Origin: Tessaracoccus sp. OS52
GTDB lineage: Bacteria; Actinomycetota; Actinomycetes; Propionibacteriales; Propionibacteriaceae
DNA length: 64,000 nucleotides
Reading direction: 5' to 3'
Assembly (NCBI RefSeq): GCF_020687685.1
Contig: NZ_JAJEWM010000001.1
Coordinates: 1,178,001 to 1,242,000 of the forward strand
Positions 43,432 through 57,699 of this stretch are shown piece by piece; position 1 is the first letter of the stretch, and every line of letters begins with the position of its first letter. A program made the translations under genes and the position numbers. Below the pieces are notes generated by a model. That model made no database searches, was not told where the DNA came from, and saw nothing but the letters and a program-made list of their open reading frames with translations.

Positions 43432-45510
43432 ATGACCCGAACCGAAGCCTGGCCGGCCGTTGGCGGAATCGCCTACGGCGGTGACTACACCCCGGAGCAG
43501 TGGTCGCGGGAGGTCTGGGACGCCGACGTCGCCCTGATGCGGGAGGCCGGTGTCAACCTGGTCAGCGTCGGCATCTTCGCCTGGGCCCTGCTGGAGGTCG
43601 AGGAGTCGGTCTTCGACTTCTCCTGGCTCGACGAACTGCTGGACCTCCTTCACGCCAACGGCATCTCCGTGGACCTCGGGACCCCGACGGCCTCGCCGCC
43701 GGCCTGGTTCTTCGCCAACCACCCGGACGCACGGGTGGTCACCCGGGACGGCACCGTGCTGGGATTCGGTTCCCGCGGCATGGCCTCCCACTCGCACCCG
43801 GCCTACCAGGCCGCCTCGGTCGGGATCGCCGGCAAGCTGGCGGAGCGCTACGCCACCCACCCTGCCGTCGTGCTCTGGCACGTGCACAACGAGTACGGGG
43901 TCCCGGTGGGAGAGGACTACTCCCCCGCGGCCGTTACTGCGTTCAGGGCCTGGCTGCGGGATCGGTACGGCTCGCTGGAGGCACTGAACGACGCCTGGGG
44001 TACCGCGTTCTGGGGCCAGACCTACCGGCAGTGGGACCACATCGGCGCGCCTGCGGCCGCGCCGTCGGCCGTGAACCCGGCTCAACGGCTGGACTTCGCC
44101 CGGTTCACCGACCACGCGCTGCGGCAGTGCTTCATCGCCGAGCGCGACGCCATCCGCGCCCATGCGGACCAGCCGATCACGACGAACTTCATGGCCAACC
44201 AGAGCTGGACCACCGACCTGTGGGCGTGGGGCCGTGAGGTCGACGTCGTCTCCGACGACCACTACCTGTGGGCGGCCGACACCGAGCCCGAGATCGGGCT
44301 GGCGATCGCAGCGGACCTGTCCCGGTCGGTCGGAGGCGGTGGCCCATGGATGCTCATGGAGCACTCCACCTCGGCGGTGAACTGGCAACCCCGCAACGTC
44401 GCGAAGCGTCCAGGCGAGATGGCCCGCAACTCACTGGCGCACGTCGCCCGGGGCGCCGACGCCGTCATGTTCTTCCAGTGGCGCGCTTCCCGCAAGGGTG
44501 CCGAGAAGTTCCATTCCGCCATGCTCCCCCACGCCGGGACGAACTCCAGGATCTGGCGTGAGGTCGTGGAGCTTGGTGACCGTCTGCGCCACCTTCAGGA
44601 GCTCAAGTCCTCGCGGGTGCGCGCCGACGTCGCCGTGCTGTGGGATTTCGAGTCGATGTGGGCACAGGACCTGGACTGGCGGCCGTCGGAGGCCGTCAGC
44701 CACACCGAACGCATCCGCGCCTTCTACGAGCGCCTCTGGCGTGACCAGATCACGGTGGACTTCGCCCTGCCCGGCCAGGACCTCTCGCGTTACCGCCTCG
44801 TCGTGGCCCCGGCCCAGTACCTGTTGAGCCGCTCGGATGCCGCCAACCTGAACGACTACGTGGCGCAGGGTGGCACCCTGCTGGTGTCCTTCTTCTCCGG
44901 AATCGTCGACGAGCACGACGCCGTGCACGAGGATGGCTTCATGGGTCCGCTCAAGGAGTCCCTGGGAGTGGTGGTGGAAGAGTTCCTGCCACTGCGGGAG
45001 TCAGAGCGCACGCAGCTGGCCTGGCATGGAACCGGGACCGAGCCCCTGGGCGCCGACACCTGGCAGGAGGACCTTCAGCTCCACGGCGCGCAGGTCCGGG
45101 CCACCTACCTCGACGGCCCCGGTTCGGGGAAACCCGCCATCACTCGCCACCGGCACGGTTCGGGCACCGGCTGGTACATCAGCACCCGGCTGGACGCCGA
45201 CGCACTGGCCACCGTCATGGCCGAGGTCTATGCCGACGCCGGGATGGCGCCGCTGGGCCTGGCGAATCGGCTTGAGCTGGTCACCCGTCGCGGCGACGCC
45301 GCCGACTACACCGTCGTCATCAACCACGGCGAGGAGCCCGCGGAGGTCGCACTCCACGGCATCGAGATCCTCACCGGTGAACCCACCGGTGGCAACCTGC
45401 GGGTGGACGGGGGCGACGTTGCCGTCGTCCGCAGCGACCGCGGGGATTCAACCCACGCGACGGAGCGACCTGCCTCCCTCGCCAACCGGTCCAGCGGGAC
45501 CAACCTGTGA
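43432..45510 (+). CDS. GH42 beta-galactosidase
   Basis: 692-residue intracellular retaining beta-galactosidase. GGDYTPEQWSREVWDADVALMREAGVN at the N terminus is typical of GH42; the acid/base is E154 in HVHNEYG and the nucleophile E310 in MLMEHSTSAVNW. The trimerisation domain (~390-600) and a C-terminal beta domain (YTVVINHGEEPAEVAL) follow. No signal peptide. It should split galacto-oligosaccharides imported by the neighbouring ABC system. ATG 43432 follows GGAG; the ORF opens upstream at 43393. Its stop nearly touches the binding-protein gene. Confidence 0.94.
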   Translation: MTRTEAWPAVGGIAYGGDYTPEQWSREVWDADVALMREAGVNLVSVGIFAWALLEVEESVFDFSWLDELLDLLHANGISVDLGTPTASPPAWFFANHPDARVVTRDGTVLGFGSRGMASHSHPAYQAASVGIAGKLAERYATHPAVVLWHVHNEYGVPVGEDYSPAAVTAFRAWLRDRYGSLEALNDAWGTAFWGQTYRQWDHIGAPAAAPSAVNPAQRLDFARFTDHALRQCFIAERDAIRAHADQPITTNFMANQSWTTDLWAWGREVDVVSDDHYLWAADTEPEIGLAIAADLSRSVGGGGPWMLMEHSTSAVNWQPRNVAKRPGEMARNSLAHVARGADAVMFFQWRASRKGAEKFHSAMLPHAGTNSRIWREVVELGDRLRHLQELKSSRVRADVAVLWDFESMWAQDLDWRPSEAVSHTERIRAFYERLWRDQITVDFALPGQDLSRYRLVVAPAQYLLSRSDAANLNDYVAQGGTLLVSFFSGIVDEHDAVHEDGFMGPLKESLGVVVEEFLPLRESERTQLAWHGTGTEPLGADTWQEDLQLHGAQVRATYLDGPGSGKPAITRHRHGSGTGWYISTRLDADALATVMAEVYADAGMAPLGLANRLELVTRRGDAADYTVVINHGEEPAEVALHGIEILTGEPTGGNLRVDGGDVAVVRSDRGDSTHATERPASLANRSSGTNL

Positions 45511-45521
45511 AAGGAATGAAG

Positions 45522-46826
45522 ATGCGCAAGCCACTTGCACTTGGAGCAATTGTGCTGGGGTCGGCGATGCTGATCGCCGGCTGCTCCGGCACCCCGGAAG
45601 AGGCGGATCCCACGACGACGGAGACCGTCGCCGAGGAGACGACCGACGCCACCGAATCCGCCTCGCCCAGCGAGGCTGAGAGCCCTGACGCCTCGGAACC
45701 CGGCGCGGCCGGCGAGGTGACCATCTGGACCGACGCCGAGCGCGAGGGCGCGATCCAGGAACAGGCCGACCGGTTCGCCGCCGACACCGGCGCCACCGTC
45801 ACCGTGGTCCAGAAGAACTTCGAGGACCTCCGCAACGACTTCATCGCCCAGGTCCCCACCGGTGAGGGTCCGGACATCACCGTCGGCGCCCATGACTGGC
45901 TCGGCGCCCTCGTCACCGCTGGCGTCGTCGACACCGTCGACCTGGGCGACACCGCCGGCGACTTCCAGGAAGTCGCAATCGAGGCGATGACCTACGACGG
46001 GCAGCTCTACGCTCTGCCCTACTCGCTGGAGACTGTCGCCCTGATCCAGAACGTCGACCTGGTCGGCGAGGAAGCCCCGGCCACGTGGGACGAGATGATC
46101 GCCAAGGGCCTGGAGTCTGGCGCCGAGCGGCCCATCGCCATCAACACCGCAGGTGAGACCGGCGATGCCTACACCATGTACGGCTTCCAGACCTCCTTCG
46201 GAGCACCGGTGTTCGTCCAGGACGAGTCCGGTTCCTACACCACCGAGGTGGGCATGGGAGGCGCCCCCGGTGAGGCGTTCGCGCAGTGGCTCTACGACAA
46301 CGGCTCCGCCGGCACGGGCTACATCAGCACCACCGTCGACTACGACATCAACAACGAACTGTTCAACTCCGGAGCGGCTCCCTACACGATCCAGGGACCT
46401 TGGGCCATCTCCGCGTTCCCCGATGTCAACATCAAGGTGAACCCCATCCCGTCGGCCGGTGGCGAGCCCGCTGCCCCCTTCGTCGGCGTGCAGGGCTTCT
46501 TCCTGAGCTCGCAGAGCCAGAACGCACTGCTGGCCACCGACTTCCTCGTCAACTACCTCGGTTCAGAAGAGGGCCAACAGGCGCTCTACGACGCCGACCC
46601 GCGCATCCCGGCTCTGAGCGCCATCGCCGAAGAGGCAGCCTCGGATCCGATCATCGCCGGCTTCCTCGCATCCTCGGAGAACGGCGTTCCGATGCCGTCC
46701 ATCCCGGAGATGGGTGCGGTCTGGGACTTCTGGAACGCAGCAGAGGTCCAGATCCTGGGTGGTGCCGACCCGAAGACCACCTGGAACACGATGATCACCA
46801 ACCTCCAGGCCGAACTCGGTAGCTGA
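45522..46826 (+). CDS. Sugar ABC transporter substrate-binding lipoprotein (GanO/MalE-like)
   Basis: 434-residue extracellular solute-binding protein, family 1. The lipobox MLIAGCSG puts the lipidated cysteine at C21, followed by a Glu/Thr/Ser-rich linker (~24-65) and the binding domain (GEVTIWTDAEREGAIQEQADRF, GPDITVGAHDWLGALVTAGVV, QGPWAISAFPD). Context points to beta-1,4-galacto-oligosaccharides rather than maltodextrins. ATG 45522 is preferred over ATG 45516 because AAAGGA (45510-45515) is 6 nt upstream. It is 11 nt from the GH42 stop. Confidence 0.92.
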   Translation: MRKPLALGAIVLGSAMLIAGCSGTPEEADPTTTETVAEETTDATESASPSEAESPDASEPGAAGEVTIWTDAEREGAIQEQADRFAADTGATVTVVQKNFEDLRNDFIAQVPTGEGPDITVGAHDWLGALVTAGVVDTVDLGDTAGDFQEVAIEAMTYDGQLYALPYSLETVALIQNVDLVGEEAPATWDEMIAKGLESGAERPIAINTAGETGDAYTMYGFQTSFGAPVFVQDESGSYTTEVGMGGAPGEAFAQWLYDNGSAGTGYISTTVDYDINNELFNSGAAPYTIQGPWAISAFPDVNIKVNPIPSAGGEPAAPFVGVQGFFLSSQSQNALLATDFLVNYLGSEEGQQALYDADPRIPALSAIAEEAASDPIIAGFLASSENGVPMPSIPEMGAVWDFWNAAEVQILGGADPKTTWNTMITNLQAELGS

Positions 46827-46838
46827 ACCCGGCTCGTG

Positions 46839-46866
46839 GTGGGGGCGCCCCGGGGGGCCCCCCCAC
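46839..46866 (+). terminator. Intergenic hairpin after the binding-protein gene
   Basis: A very GC-rich stem (GTGGGGG at 46839-46845 against CCCCCAC at 46860-46866, continuing with GCC/GGC inner pairs) sits between the binding-protein and permease genes. Such hairpins commonly stabilise the upstream mRNA or partly terminate, keeping binding protein in excess of permease. Confidence 0.6.
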
Positions 46867-46903
46867 TTCCAGTCCCCTGACGGCCGCACAGATAGGCAAA
46901 CCA

Positions 46904-52091
<5,188 letters not shown>

Positions 52092-52104
52092 CGCCAAGCA
52101 CCGG

Positions 52105-52134
52105 GGGCCGCGGGTGATTCAGTACCCGCGGCCC
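52105..52134 (+). terminator. Bidirectional hairpin between GH53 and DUF1707 genes
   Basis: GGGCCGCGGGT (52105-52115) and ACCCGCGGCCC (52124-52134) form a perfect 11-bp stem with an 8-nt loop. It lies 14 nt after the GH53 stop; its right arm encodes the last residues of the convergent DUF1707 gene. It probably ends transcription from both sides. Confidence 0.7.
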
Positions 52135-52739
52135 TCGATCTGCCTCTGCATGGCCTCGACGTCGTCCTTGGCCTCCTTGAGGCCGACACCGGTGAACTCC
52201 CGATACAGCTTGACCGCGTGGATCTTTCGACCCCTCCCCAGCTCTCCGATCACCTGCTGACGCTCCCACTCGGTCAGGATGCGTCGCCCCTGACCGGCTG
52301 CTGCCTGGCGGTTCCGGTTGGCCGCGATGCTGGGATAGACGATCCACAGCCAGATGGCCATCATCGGCACGATCATCCCCATCCGACCACCGGTGCTGGC
52401 AGTGATGCCGACGGCCACCAGGATCATCCACCACTGGGCGTACCAAGGGGTGGGCGGGGCCTGGTTGGGTACCGGCGGGTGCGGCACGAAGGTCGGTGCG
52501 AAACCCTGCGGCGGCAGGGGTGATGGCACCGGCGTCGGCGCCCCGGGGTTGGGACCCGGCAGGTCCCGGAACAGCCGCGCCAGCTCGGGAGCTGTCTTGG
52601 CCTGGAGCGCCAGGGTCATTCGCTCCTCGAACTCCGACGCGTCCAGCCGACCCTGGGAGTGGTGCTCCTGGAGTTGCTGGACCGCGAAGTCACGCTCGGC
52701 GTCGCCGATCCGTTGCGGGACTGGGTCGTGGGAGTCCAT
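52119..52739 (-). CDS. DUF1707 membrane protein with L7/L12-like C-terminal domain
   Basis: 206 residues. The N-terminal ~55 (RIGDAERDFAVQQLQEHHSQGRL, FEERMTLAL, LARLFRDLP) are a DUF1707 domain. A proline-rich stretch and two hydrophobic segments (WWMILVAVGITAS, MGMIVPMMAIWLWIVYP) follow. The end (VIGELGRGRKIHAVKLYREFTG, GLKEAKDDVEAMQ) resembles the C-terminal domain of ribosomal protein bL12. Function unknown. The ATG at 52739 has a leaderless -10 (CATACT). It is convergent with the galactanase. Confidence 0.82.
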   Translation of the reverse strand: MDSHDPVPQRIGDAERDFAVQQLQEHHSQGRLDASEFEERMTLALQAKTAPELARLFRDLPGPNPGAPTPVPSPLPPQGFAPTFVPHPPVPNQAPPTPWYAQWWMILVAVGITASTGGRMGMIVPMMAIWLWIVYPSIAANRNRQAAAGQGRRILTEWERQQVIGELGRGRKIHAVKLYREFTGVGLKEAKDDVEAMQRQIEGRGY

Positions 52740-52745
52740 GGATCC

Positions 52746-52751
52746 AGTATG
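52746..52751 (-). promoter_or_regulatory. -10 element of a leaderless promoter (DUF1707 gene)
   Basis: On the minus strand CATACT is followed by 6 nt and the ATG at 52739. Confidence 0.45.
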
Positions 52752-52762
52752 CCCACTGCTGC

Positions 52763-53722
52763 TCACTCGCCGGTGATCAGGGTCCCCGGCATCTCCACGT
52801 TGTTCTCGGCCGGATCCTCGCCGTCCACGACCTTCGCCTCCACGAGTTCGGCCACCTTGGCCGCAATGGCCTGCCAGTCCTGCTTGACGGTGGCGACGAA
52901 CGGGCCGCCCTTCTCGATCTCGGCCAGCGCGAAGTCCTGCCCATCGACTCCGACGACGGGAACGTCGGTGACGCCGGCAGCTTCCAGTGCCTGGGTGGCG
53001 CCCAGTGCGGGCTCGTCCCAGCCGCCCCAGATGCCGGTCAGGTCATCGGCACGGGCGGAGATGATGTCCTGCACCGAGGCGCGCGCGTTCTCGACGGGAC
53101 CCGGCACCTCCACGTGCTTTGACTCCAGGATCTCGATCCCGGCCTCCTCGAAGACGGCCTTGGCGCCCTCGGCGCGCGCACGGACGCCGGGGTGCGGGTC
53201 GTGGGTCAGCATCACGATGGCGCCCTCGCCGCCCATTGCCTCGATCAGCGCCTCTGCGCTCTGCTCGCCCAGGTCCACGTTGTCGCTGGTGACGTTGGCC
53301 GCGATGCCCTCGGCGGCACCGGCGTCGATCGCGAAGACCGGCACGCCCGCCTCGGCAGCCGCGTCGAGGCCCAGCGTGATCTGCGTCGGGTCTCCGGTGC
53401 CCAGGACGATCGCGTCCGGCGCCTGAGCAGCGGCGTCCTGGAAGGCGCTGTTGAGGCGGTTGAAGTCACCGGCGGTGTCGACGACGCTGACGTCCCAGCC
53501 CCGCTCAGCCCCCTCGGCCTCAAAGAGCTCGATGACCTCCTTGGTGGCCGCGTTGGCGAGGTAGGGAGTCAGGACGACCACCTCGACGCTTTCACCGGAC
53601 GCCGACGCGCTGCCGGTGGCCGCGGGCTCCTCGTCGGTGGACGGGGTCTGTGACCCGCAGGCGGTCAGGGCAACGGTCGCGGCGACGGTGACAGCGATCG
53701 AGCTCCAGAGCTTCTTCGACAT
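52763..53722 (-). CDS. Sugar ABC transporter substrate-binding lipoprotein (RbsB-like)
   Basis: 319-residue periplasmic-binding-protein-4 family lipoprotein. The lipobox LTACGS gives lipidated C22; a Ser/Ala linker precedes the two-lobe domain (VVVLTPYLANAATKEVIELFEAEG, DAIVLGTGDPTQITLGLDAAAEAGVPVFAIDAGAAE, IWGGWDEPALGATQALEAAGV, VPVVGVDGQDFALAEI). Ribose-, xylose- and AI-2-binding proteins share this fold; the ligand here is unknown. GAGGGAG precedes the ATG. It is the last gene of the six-gene operon, 10 nt after the kinase. Confidence 0.9.
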   Translation of the reverse strand: MSKKLWSSIAVTVAATVALTACGSQTPSTDEEPAATGSASASGESVEVVVLTPYLANAATKEVIELFEAEGAERGWDVSVVDTAGDFNRLNSAFQDAAAQAPDAIVLGTGDPTQITLGLDAAAEAGVPVFAIDAGAAEGIAANVTSDNVDLGEQSAEALIEAMGGEGAIVMLTHDPHPGVRARAEGAKAVFEEAGIEILESKHVEVPGPVENARASVQDIISARADDLTGIWGGWDEPALGATQALEAAGVTDVPVVGVDGQDFALAEIEKGGPFVATVKQDWQAIAAKVAELVEAKVVDGEDPAENNVEMPGTLITGE

Positions 53723-53732
53723 TTTGACTCCC

Positions 53733-55223
53733 TCAACTTCTCGGCTGTGCGGCTGACCGGATCTCGGCCAGCTGGTGGAAAGTGGGCTTCAGCGCATCGT
53801 AGAGGCCCCGGTGGACCTCCACGAGCCGGGCGTAGCCGCCGTGGACATCCGACGGCGCAGTCTCCCGATGATTCTGGGTGGAAAATACCGGCCGCAACGA
53901 GTTGGGCAGACCGATCTCATCGGCTGCCACCTTCGCCGCGTGGTGCGCTCCGGGTGCATCCGCGGTGCCCGTGAGGATGGTGGCGCCGAAGACGTCGGCA
54001 AGCAGCTGGCGCCAGACTCCGCTGCGGGCAGCACCCCCGACCAGAGGGATCCGGGTCTGCGAGATCCCCATTTCAGCGGCGGCGTGACGCAGGCCGAGTG
54101 CGACCCCGGTCAGGACCGCGAGGTAGAGGTCCTCCGACGTGGTGCCCTCCTGGACGCCGACGAAGGCCCCGCGCAGGTCACCGTCGCGCACCGGTGTTCG
54201 CTCTCCGGCGAGTCCCGGCAGGCACAGCGGCCGCTCGGCCACGTGCCCGAGTCTGGGCATCACCCGCCGTTCCGCCTCTGCGAACGACGTTTCGCCGAGC
54301 AAGTTGGCCAGCGCCCACGCGGCCGCGGATCCCGCCGACTGCGCCGCGCCGATCCGCAGTCGCTCCCCCCAGCCCGGCAGCACGAGCGAATGGATCGGCG
54401 ACGGTTCGGTTTCCCCTGCGACGGTGATGCCGGCGAGCCAGCCGGTGGTGCCCAGGTAGAGGTAGGCCTCACCCGGTTCGGTGCCCACCAGTCCCGCCGT
54501 CGTGGCGCCGGCATCTCCCATGGCGAGGACCAGCGGGGTCCCTGCGCGGAGGCCGAGCTCGCGCGCAGCGACCTCCGACACCTCCCCGACCACCGCGTCC
54601 CCCCGTGACGCGCCCGTCAGCGCGGGCAACAGCCGGGGGTCGGCTCCGGCTGCGACGACGGCGTCGGTCAACCAGCTGCGCGCCTCGACGTCGAGCAGCC
54701 CGGTGGCCGACGCGGTCGTCACGTCGCAGGCCGCGGAGGCGCCCGCCCGGTGGGCGACGTACCCGGCCGGGCTGAACAGCAGGTGCTCGGCGGCGCGGAT
54801 GGCGTCTGGTTCATGCTCCACGAGCCAGGCGAGCTTGGCCGCGACGTTCGTGACGTCCTGGTGGTTGCCGGTCCTCAGTTCCCAGTCGGCCACGGCGCCC
54901 ACCAGCCGGCGGTGCTGCTCCCCCGCCCGCGTGTCGGAGTACAGCAGCGCCGGGCGCAGCGCCCGGCCCCCCGCGACAGGGACGAGGTCCTGCATCTGCC
55001 CGGTGATGCCGACCGCGACGATGTCGGCCGCCAGCCCGCTGCGGCCCAGCACCGCGCACGCCGCCCGCCACCAGTGCTCGGCGTCCTGCTCGACCACGCC
55101 CGCCCCGGCGGTGTGGGTGGCGTAGGGCTCGCTCGCCTCCGCCAGCACGGCTCCGTCCGGGGAGACGACCACGAGCTTCGCGCTCGACGTGCCGAGGTCG
55201 AGTCCGGCGACGAGCGCGGTCAC
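53733..55223 (-). CDS. FGGY family sugar kinase (xylulokinase-like)
   Basis: 496-residue FGGY carbohydrate kinase. The ATP/sugar-binding parts are LVAGLDLGTSSAKLVVV, ITGQMQDLVPVAGG, LLYSDTRAGEQ, MGDAGATTAGLVGTEPGEAYLYLGTTGWLAG, and PLVGGAARSGVWRQLLADVFG. Family members phosphorylate pentuloses, AI-2, glycerol and other polyols; the motif pattern is closest to xylulokinases but substrate is not certain. The GTG at 55223 overlaps the permease stop by 4 nt; the longer upstream frame is shadow. Confidence 0.9.
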   Translation of the reverse strand: MTALVAGLDLGTSSAKLVVVSPDGAVLAEASEPYATHTAGAGVVEQDAEHWWRAACAVLGRSGLAADIVAVGITGQMQDLVPVAGGRALRPALLYSDTRAGEQHRRLVGAVADWELRTGNHQDVTNVAAKLAWLVEHEPDAIRAAEHLLFSPAGYVAHRAGASAACDVTTASATGLLDVEARSWLTDAVVAAGADPRLLPALTGASRGDAVVGEVSEVAARELGLRAGTPLVLAMGDAGATTAGLVGTEPGEAYLYLGTTGWLAGITVAGETEPSPIHSLVLPGWGERLRIGAAQSAGSAAAWALANLLGETSFAEAERRVMPRLGHVAERPLCLPGLAGERTPVRDGDLRGAFVGVQEGTTSEDLYLAVLTGVALGLRHAAAEMGISQTRIPLVGGAARSGVWRQLLADVFGATILTGTADAPGAHHAAKVAADEIGLPNSLRPVFSTQNHRETAPSDVHGGYARLVEVHRGLYDALKPTFHQLAEIRSAAQPRS

Positions 55224-56212
55224 CGTCGTCTCCGGCTGAACTGGGAGAGGCTGACGGCGAGCACGATGATCACGCCGGTCAGCACCTGCTGGACGTAGCT
55301 GTTGACCGCCAGGAGGTTCAGCCCGTTGCTGAGCACGCCGACGATCATGAGCCCCACGACGGTGCCGCCGATCAAGGGCTGCCCCGCGCGGGACAGCGTG
55401 ACGCCGAGGAAGACGGCCGCGATCGACATCAGCATCATCGGGTCGCCCGCGTTCGGGTGGCCCGAGGCGAGCCGCGCGGTCAGCACCATGCCCGCCAGGG
55501 CTGCACCGCAACCGGACACCAGGAACGCGCTGAAGCGCACGGCCCGCACGTTCACGCCCGAAAGGCGGGCGGCCTCCGCGTTGCCCCCGACGGCGTACCA
55601 CTGCCGCCCGAGCACGGTGCGCGCCAGCACGAACCACACCAGCGCGGCCAGGACCACGGCGATCACGACGGGCATCGGGATGGGACCCAACCGTCCCTGG
55701 CCGATGGCGACGAAGCCCTCCGGGAGCCCGAACACGGTGGACCCGTTGGAGACCAGCAGGGCCAGCCCGGAGAAGGAGGTCATCGTCGCCAGCGTCGCGA
55801 TGAAGGCCGACAGTCCGAGGTAGGCCACGAGCAGCCCGTTCAGGGCGCCCGCCGCGAGGCCGATGAGAAGTCCGGCGGCCACGGCGAGCGGGACCGGCGT
55901 GCCCCCCACGAGCAGCTGCGCCGTGATGACCCCGACGAGGCTCGCCAGGGTTCCGACGGAAAGGTCGAAGTCGCCGACGACCATGACCACGGTCTGGACA
56001 GCTGCCACCATCGCGAGCACGGCGATCTGCTCAAGGATGTTGGTGAAGTTCCCGGTGGTCAGGAAGATGCCACGCTCGTCCAGTGCCGTGAACAGCACGA
56101 CGAGTGCCACGAGGCCCAGCAAGGTCCCCAGCGAGGCCACCCGGGACAGGGCGGCGGACGGCCTGCGCGGCGCGCGCTGCGGTCCCGTGGCGGTGGTGGA
56201 GGTCTCGGTCAT
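55220..56212 (-). CDS. Sugar ABC transporter permease (RbsC-like)
   Basis: 330-residue permease of the ribose/branched-chain-amino-acid type, with about nine hydrophobic segments. Characteristic are VVMVVGDFDLSVGTLASLVGV, GLLIGLAAGALNGLLVAYLGLSAFIATLATM, VLGRQWYAVGGNAEAARLSGVNVRAVRFSAFLVSG and the C-terminal VNSYVQQVLTGVIIVLAVSL. It overlaps the kinase and the ATPase genes by 4 nt on each side. It would be a homodimeric channel. Confidence 0.92.
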   Translation of the reverse strand: MTETSTTATGPQRAPRRPSAALSRVASLGTLLGLVALVVLFTALDERGIFLTTGNFTNILEQIAVLAMVAAVQTVVMVVGDFDLSVGTLASLVGVITAQLLVGGTPVPLAVAAGLLIGLAAGALNGLLVAYLGLSAFIATLATMTSFSGLALLVSNGSTVFGLPEGFVAIGQGRLGPIPMPVVIAVVLAALVWFVLARTVLGRQWYAVGGNAEAARLSGVNVRAVRFSAFLVSGCGAALAGMVLTARLASGHPNAGDPMMLMSIAAVFLGVTLSRAGQPLIGGTVVGLMIVGVLSNGLNLLAVNSYVQQVLTGVIIVLAVSLSQFSRRRR

Positions 56213-57699
56213 CGTTCTGGCTTCCCGTAACAGAGGTGGAGGATGGATTCTTCGTCGGCGTCGGCGGCGAGCACCTGACCGGTCAGTGACCCCTCGTGCA
56301 GCACCGCGATGTCATCGGCCACGCCCAGCAGTTCCGGGATCTCGCTCGAAACCATGACCACCGCTACGCCGTGCTCGGTGAGGCGGCGCACGAGCTGGTA
56401 GATCTCGGTCTTGGTGCCGACGTCGATACCCCGGGTGGGTTCGTCCAGGAGCAGTACCGACGGCTTGCGGGCCAGGTACTTGGCCAGCACCACCTTCTGT
56501 TGGTTGCCGCCGCTGAGCTCGGTCACCGGTTGTGCCACGGCGGTCGCACGTACGCGCAGGTCCGTGGCCAGCTCGGTGGCCCGCGCCCGCTCCCTGCGGG
56601 TGTCCATCACCCCGAGCCGGCTCAGGCCCCGGAGGCTGGCCAGGGCGATGTTGGAGGCGACGGTGCCGTTCATCACCAACCCCTGGCTGCGTCGCTCCTC
56701 AGGCACATACCCGAGGCCCTCGTCCATGCGGCGCGCCAGTGAGTGGTGCGTGACGTCGGCACCGTGGAGTTCCACGAAGCCCGACTGCGGCCTCTCCGCG
56801 CCGGAGATGAGCCGCAGCAGTTCGGAGCGGCCCGAGCCCGCCAGCCCCGCGACCCCCAGCACCCGACCGGAGCGGGCCTGAAGCGTGACCCCGGACAGCT
56901 TGTGCCCCGTCAACTCGCGCACGCGCAGCACCGGATCCCCCGCGTCGGCCGAGCGGTCCGGGAACGCACTGTCCGGGGAGCGGCCGATCATCGCGGCGAC
57001 GACGCCGGCGGCGTCAGTCTGGGTGATTGGCCGGGTCCAGACATGCTGCCCATTGCGCATCACCGTGGCCACGTCGGCGAGCTGGAACACCTCCTTGAGG
57101 CGGTGCGATACGTAGATGATGGCCGTGCCGTCGTCCCGGAGGCGACGCAGCACGGCGAACAACTGCTCGGTCTCGGTGTCGGTGAGTGCTGCGGTGGGCT
57201 CGTCGAGCACCAGCACCCGCGCCTGCCTCACCAGTGCCCTGGCGATCGCCACCATCGTCTGCTGGACGGCGGACAGCTCTGCCACTGGCCTGTCAACGTC
57301 GAGTTCCTGACCGAGCCGCGCCAGCTGGGCACGCGCGTCGCGGTTCAGGATGCGCCGGTTCAGCGTCCCCCGCAGTCCGGGACGCTTCATGCCCAGGAAG
57401 ATGTTCTCCGCGGCGCCGAGGGTGCCGACGAGGAGGAGTTCCTGCGGGAGCGCCACCACACCGGCGGCCTGCCCGTCCTTGACCGATCGGAAACGCACCT
57501 CCTGGCCATCGACGAGGACGCTGCCGTCGCTGGGCTGCCGGAGCCCCGCCAGCATCCCGATCAGCGTCGACTTGCCTGCCCCGTTCTCGCCCAGCAGCGC
57601 GTGGATCGACCCGCTGTGGAACTCCAGCGAGATTTCGGAGACCACACGCACGGGGCCGTAGTCCTTGCTGAGGTTGCGGGTGGCCAGGACCGCTGTCAT
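56209..57699 (-). CDS. Sugar ABC transporter ATPase (RbsA-like, two nucleotide-binding domains)
   Basis: 496-residue fused ATPase energising sugar uptake. The first domain has Walker A GENGAGKSTL, LSAVQQTMVAIARAL as signature, and Walker B LVLDEPTAAL. The second has a degenerate Walker A (GLAGSGRSELLRL), a good signature LSGGNQQKVVLAKYL and LLLDEPTRGIDVGTK. This split is normal for RbsA/XylG/MglA. It overlaps the GntR stop and the permease start by 4 nt each. Confidence 0.94.
   Translation of the reverse strand: MTAVLATRNLSKDYGPVRVVSEISLEFHSGSIHALLGENGAGKSTLIGMLAGLRQPSDGSVLVDGQEVRFRSVKDGQAAGVVALPQELLLVGTLGAAENIFLGMKRPGLRGTLNRRILNRDARAQLARLGQELDVDRPVAELSAVQQTMVAIARALVRQARVLVLDEPTAALTDTETEQLFAVLRRLRDDGTAIIYVSHRLKEVFQLADVATVMRNGQHVWTRPITQTDAAGVVAAMIGRSPDSAFPDRSADAGDPVLRVRELTGHKLSGVTLQARSGRVLGVAGLAGSGRSELLRLISGAERPQSGFVELHGADVTHHSLARRMDEGLGYVPEERRSQGLVMNGTVASNIALASLRGLSRLGVMDTRRERARATELATDLRVRATAVAQPVTELSGGNQQKVVLAKYLARKPSVLLLDEPTRGIDVGTKTEIYQLVRRLTEHGVAVVMVSSEIPELLGVADDIAVLHEGSLTGQVLAADADEESILHLCYGKPER

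Noticed and set aside
55224-55637. N-terminal extension of the FGGY kinase frame by 138 codons
   Set aside because: The extension overlaps the permease gene in another frame. The kinase domain begins exactly at the GTG that overlaps the permease stop by 4 nt.
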